A stretch of DNA of 64,000 nt from Strongylocentrotus droebachiensis. Lineage: Eukaryota; Echinodermata; Echinoidea; Camarodonta; Strongylocentrotidae. A model generated the notes under the pieces. It searched no databases. It saw only the letters and a list, made by a program, of their open reading frames with translations, and was not told the DNA's origin. Of this stretch, positions 63,673 through 64,000 are shown piece by piece (the stretch's first letter is position 1; every line of letters starts with the position of its first letter). The position numbers were made by a program, and so were the translations under genes. The stretch is from the NCBI GenBank assembly GCA_035222895.1, contig JAVYIG010007864.1:32213-96212 (forward strand), in the 5' to 3' direction.

Positions 63673-64000
63673 TAAACATGCATTATAATTGCAGGGGATG
63701 TCATCATTAGAGGCTCTGTAAAAATTGGTATATCTTTAAATTTTCTCTCGTTAAATCTAATGTGGCATTGCTGTAAACATATTACATATCATGAAGTAGC
63801 TTGGCAAAATGTGGCATGAAGATGAAGCCGTCTGTGGCGCAAAGGGCACAATAGTAGATATTGTCGGTGAATTAAGAGTTGTCATATGACACACATGTAT
63901 ATGAATGCCAGTTTACATGTAGGTGATATGAAACTTAAATCAATAGTTGATGAGAGGTACAGTGAAACATATATAAAGACTGCTCGTGGGATACAAGAAA
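63673..64000. other. Right-edge sequence, nothing recognised
   Basis: AT-rich sequence with no open frame of note and no repeat I can match to the rest of the window. Confidence 0.3.

Overview
This is animal nuclear DNA, most likely from an echinoderm and plausibly a sea urchin. The support is short exons in long AT-rich introns, dense CT and ACATGT microsatellites, and a large load of LINEs, tRNA-derived SINEs and short inverted-repeat elements. The species call is an inference from gene content and repeat style. I recognise two real genes. Both were assembled by hand from splice sites and reading phase, which join up across almost every exon.

Layout: (1) On the minus strand, 9..9078, is the 5' half of IFT46, an intraflagellar transport complex B subunit. 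Five coding exons are visible and the C-terminal exons lie off the left edge. Its start codon sits just below a TCTCGCGAGA promoter-type motif. (2) 9.1-15.4 kb is a gene-free spacer with poly-G/C runs, a minisatellite containing a perfect 153-bp palindrome, and a SINE. (3) On the plus strand, 15410..61805, is a full GRAMD1/Aster-type gene, encoding an ER-anchored sterol transporter at membrane contact sites. It has 18 coding exons giving about 867 residues: a disordered N-terminus, a GRAM domain (exons 4-7), an acidic linker (8-9), a VASt/ASTER sterol-binding domain (10-13), a basic linker (14), one membrane segment (15-16) and a glutamine-rich tail (16-18). (4) Introns of this gene hold an L1-type ORF1, a Jockey/CR1-type LINE split by a 623-bp insertion, an L2-like LINE 3' end, another LINE 3' fragment, and several families of inverted-repeat elements. 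(5) 61.8-64 kb is downstream sequence with degenerate copies of the last exon and a SINE.

Most notable: at least six separate exons of the GRAMD1 gene have decayed tandem partial copies beside them (exons 5, 8, 11, 12, 14 and 18), and IFT46 exon 2 has one too. Several copies keep the splice donor. SINE tails and the L2-like LINE 3' end share a stem plus GCGCTATATAA plus (ATT)n structure. A 1.7-kb foldback element with an 8-bp target duplication is nested inside another inverted-repeat element. Two TTAA-flanked piggyBac-like elements form a parent and internally deleted pair. The two 5'-most long exons carry four extra G/C bases in homopolymers that break the frame, and an exon 15/16 phase mismatch adds a fifth break. 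Base-calling error is the likeliest cause.
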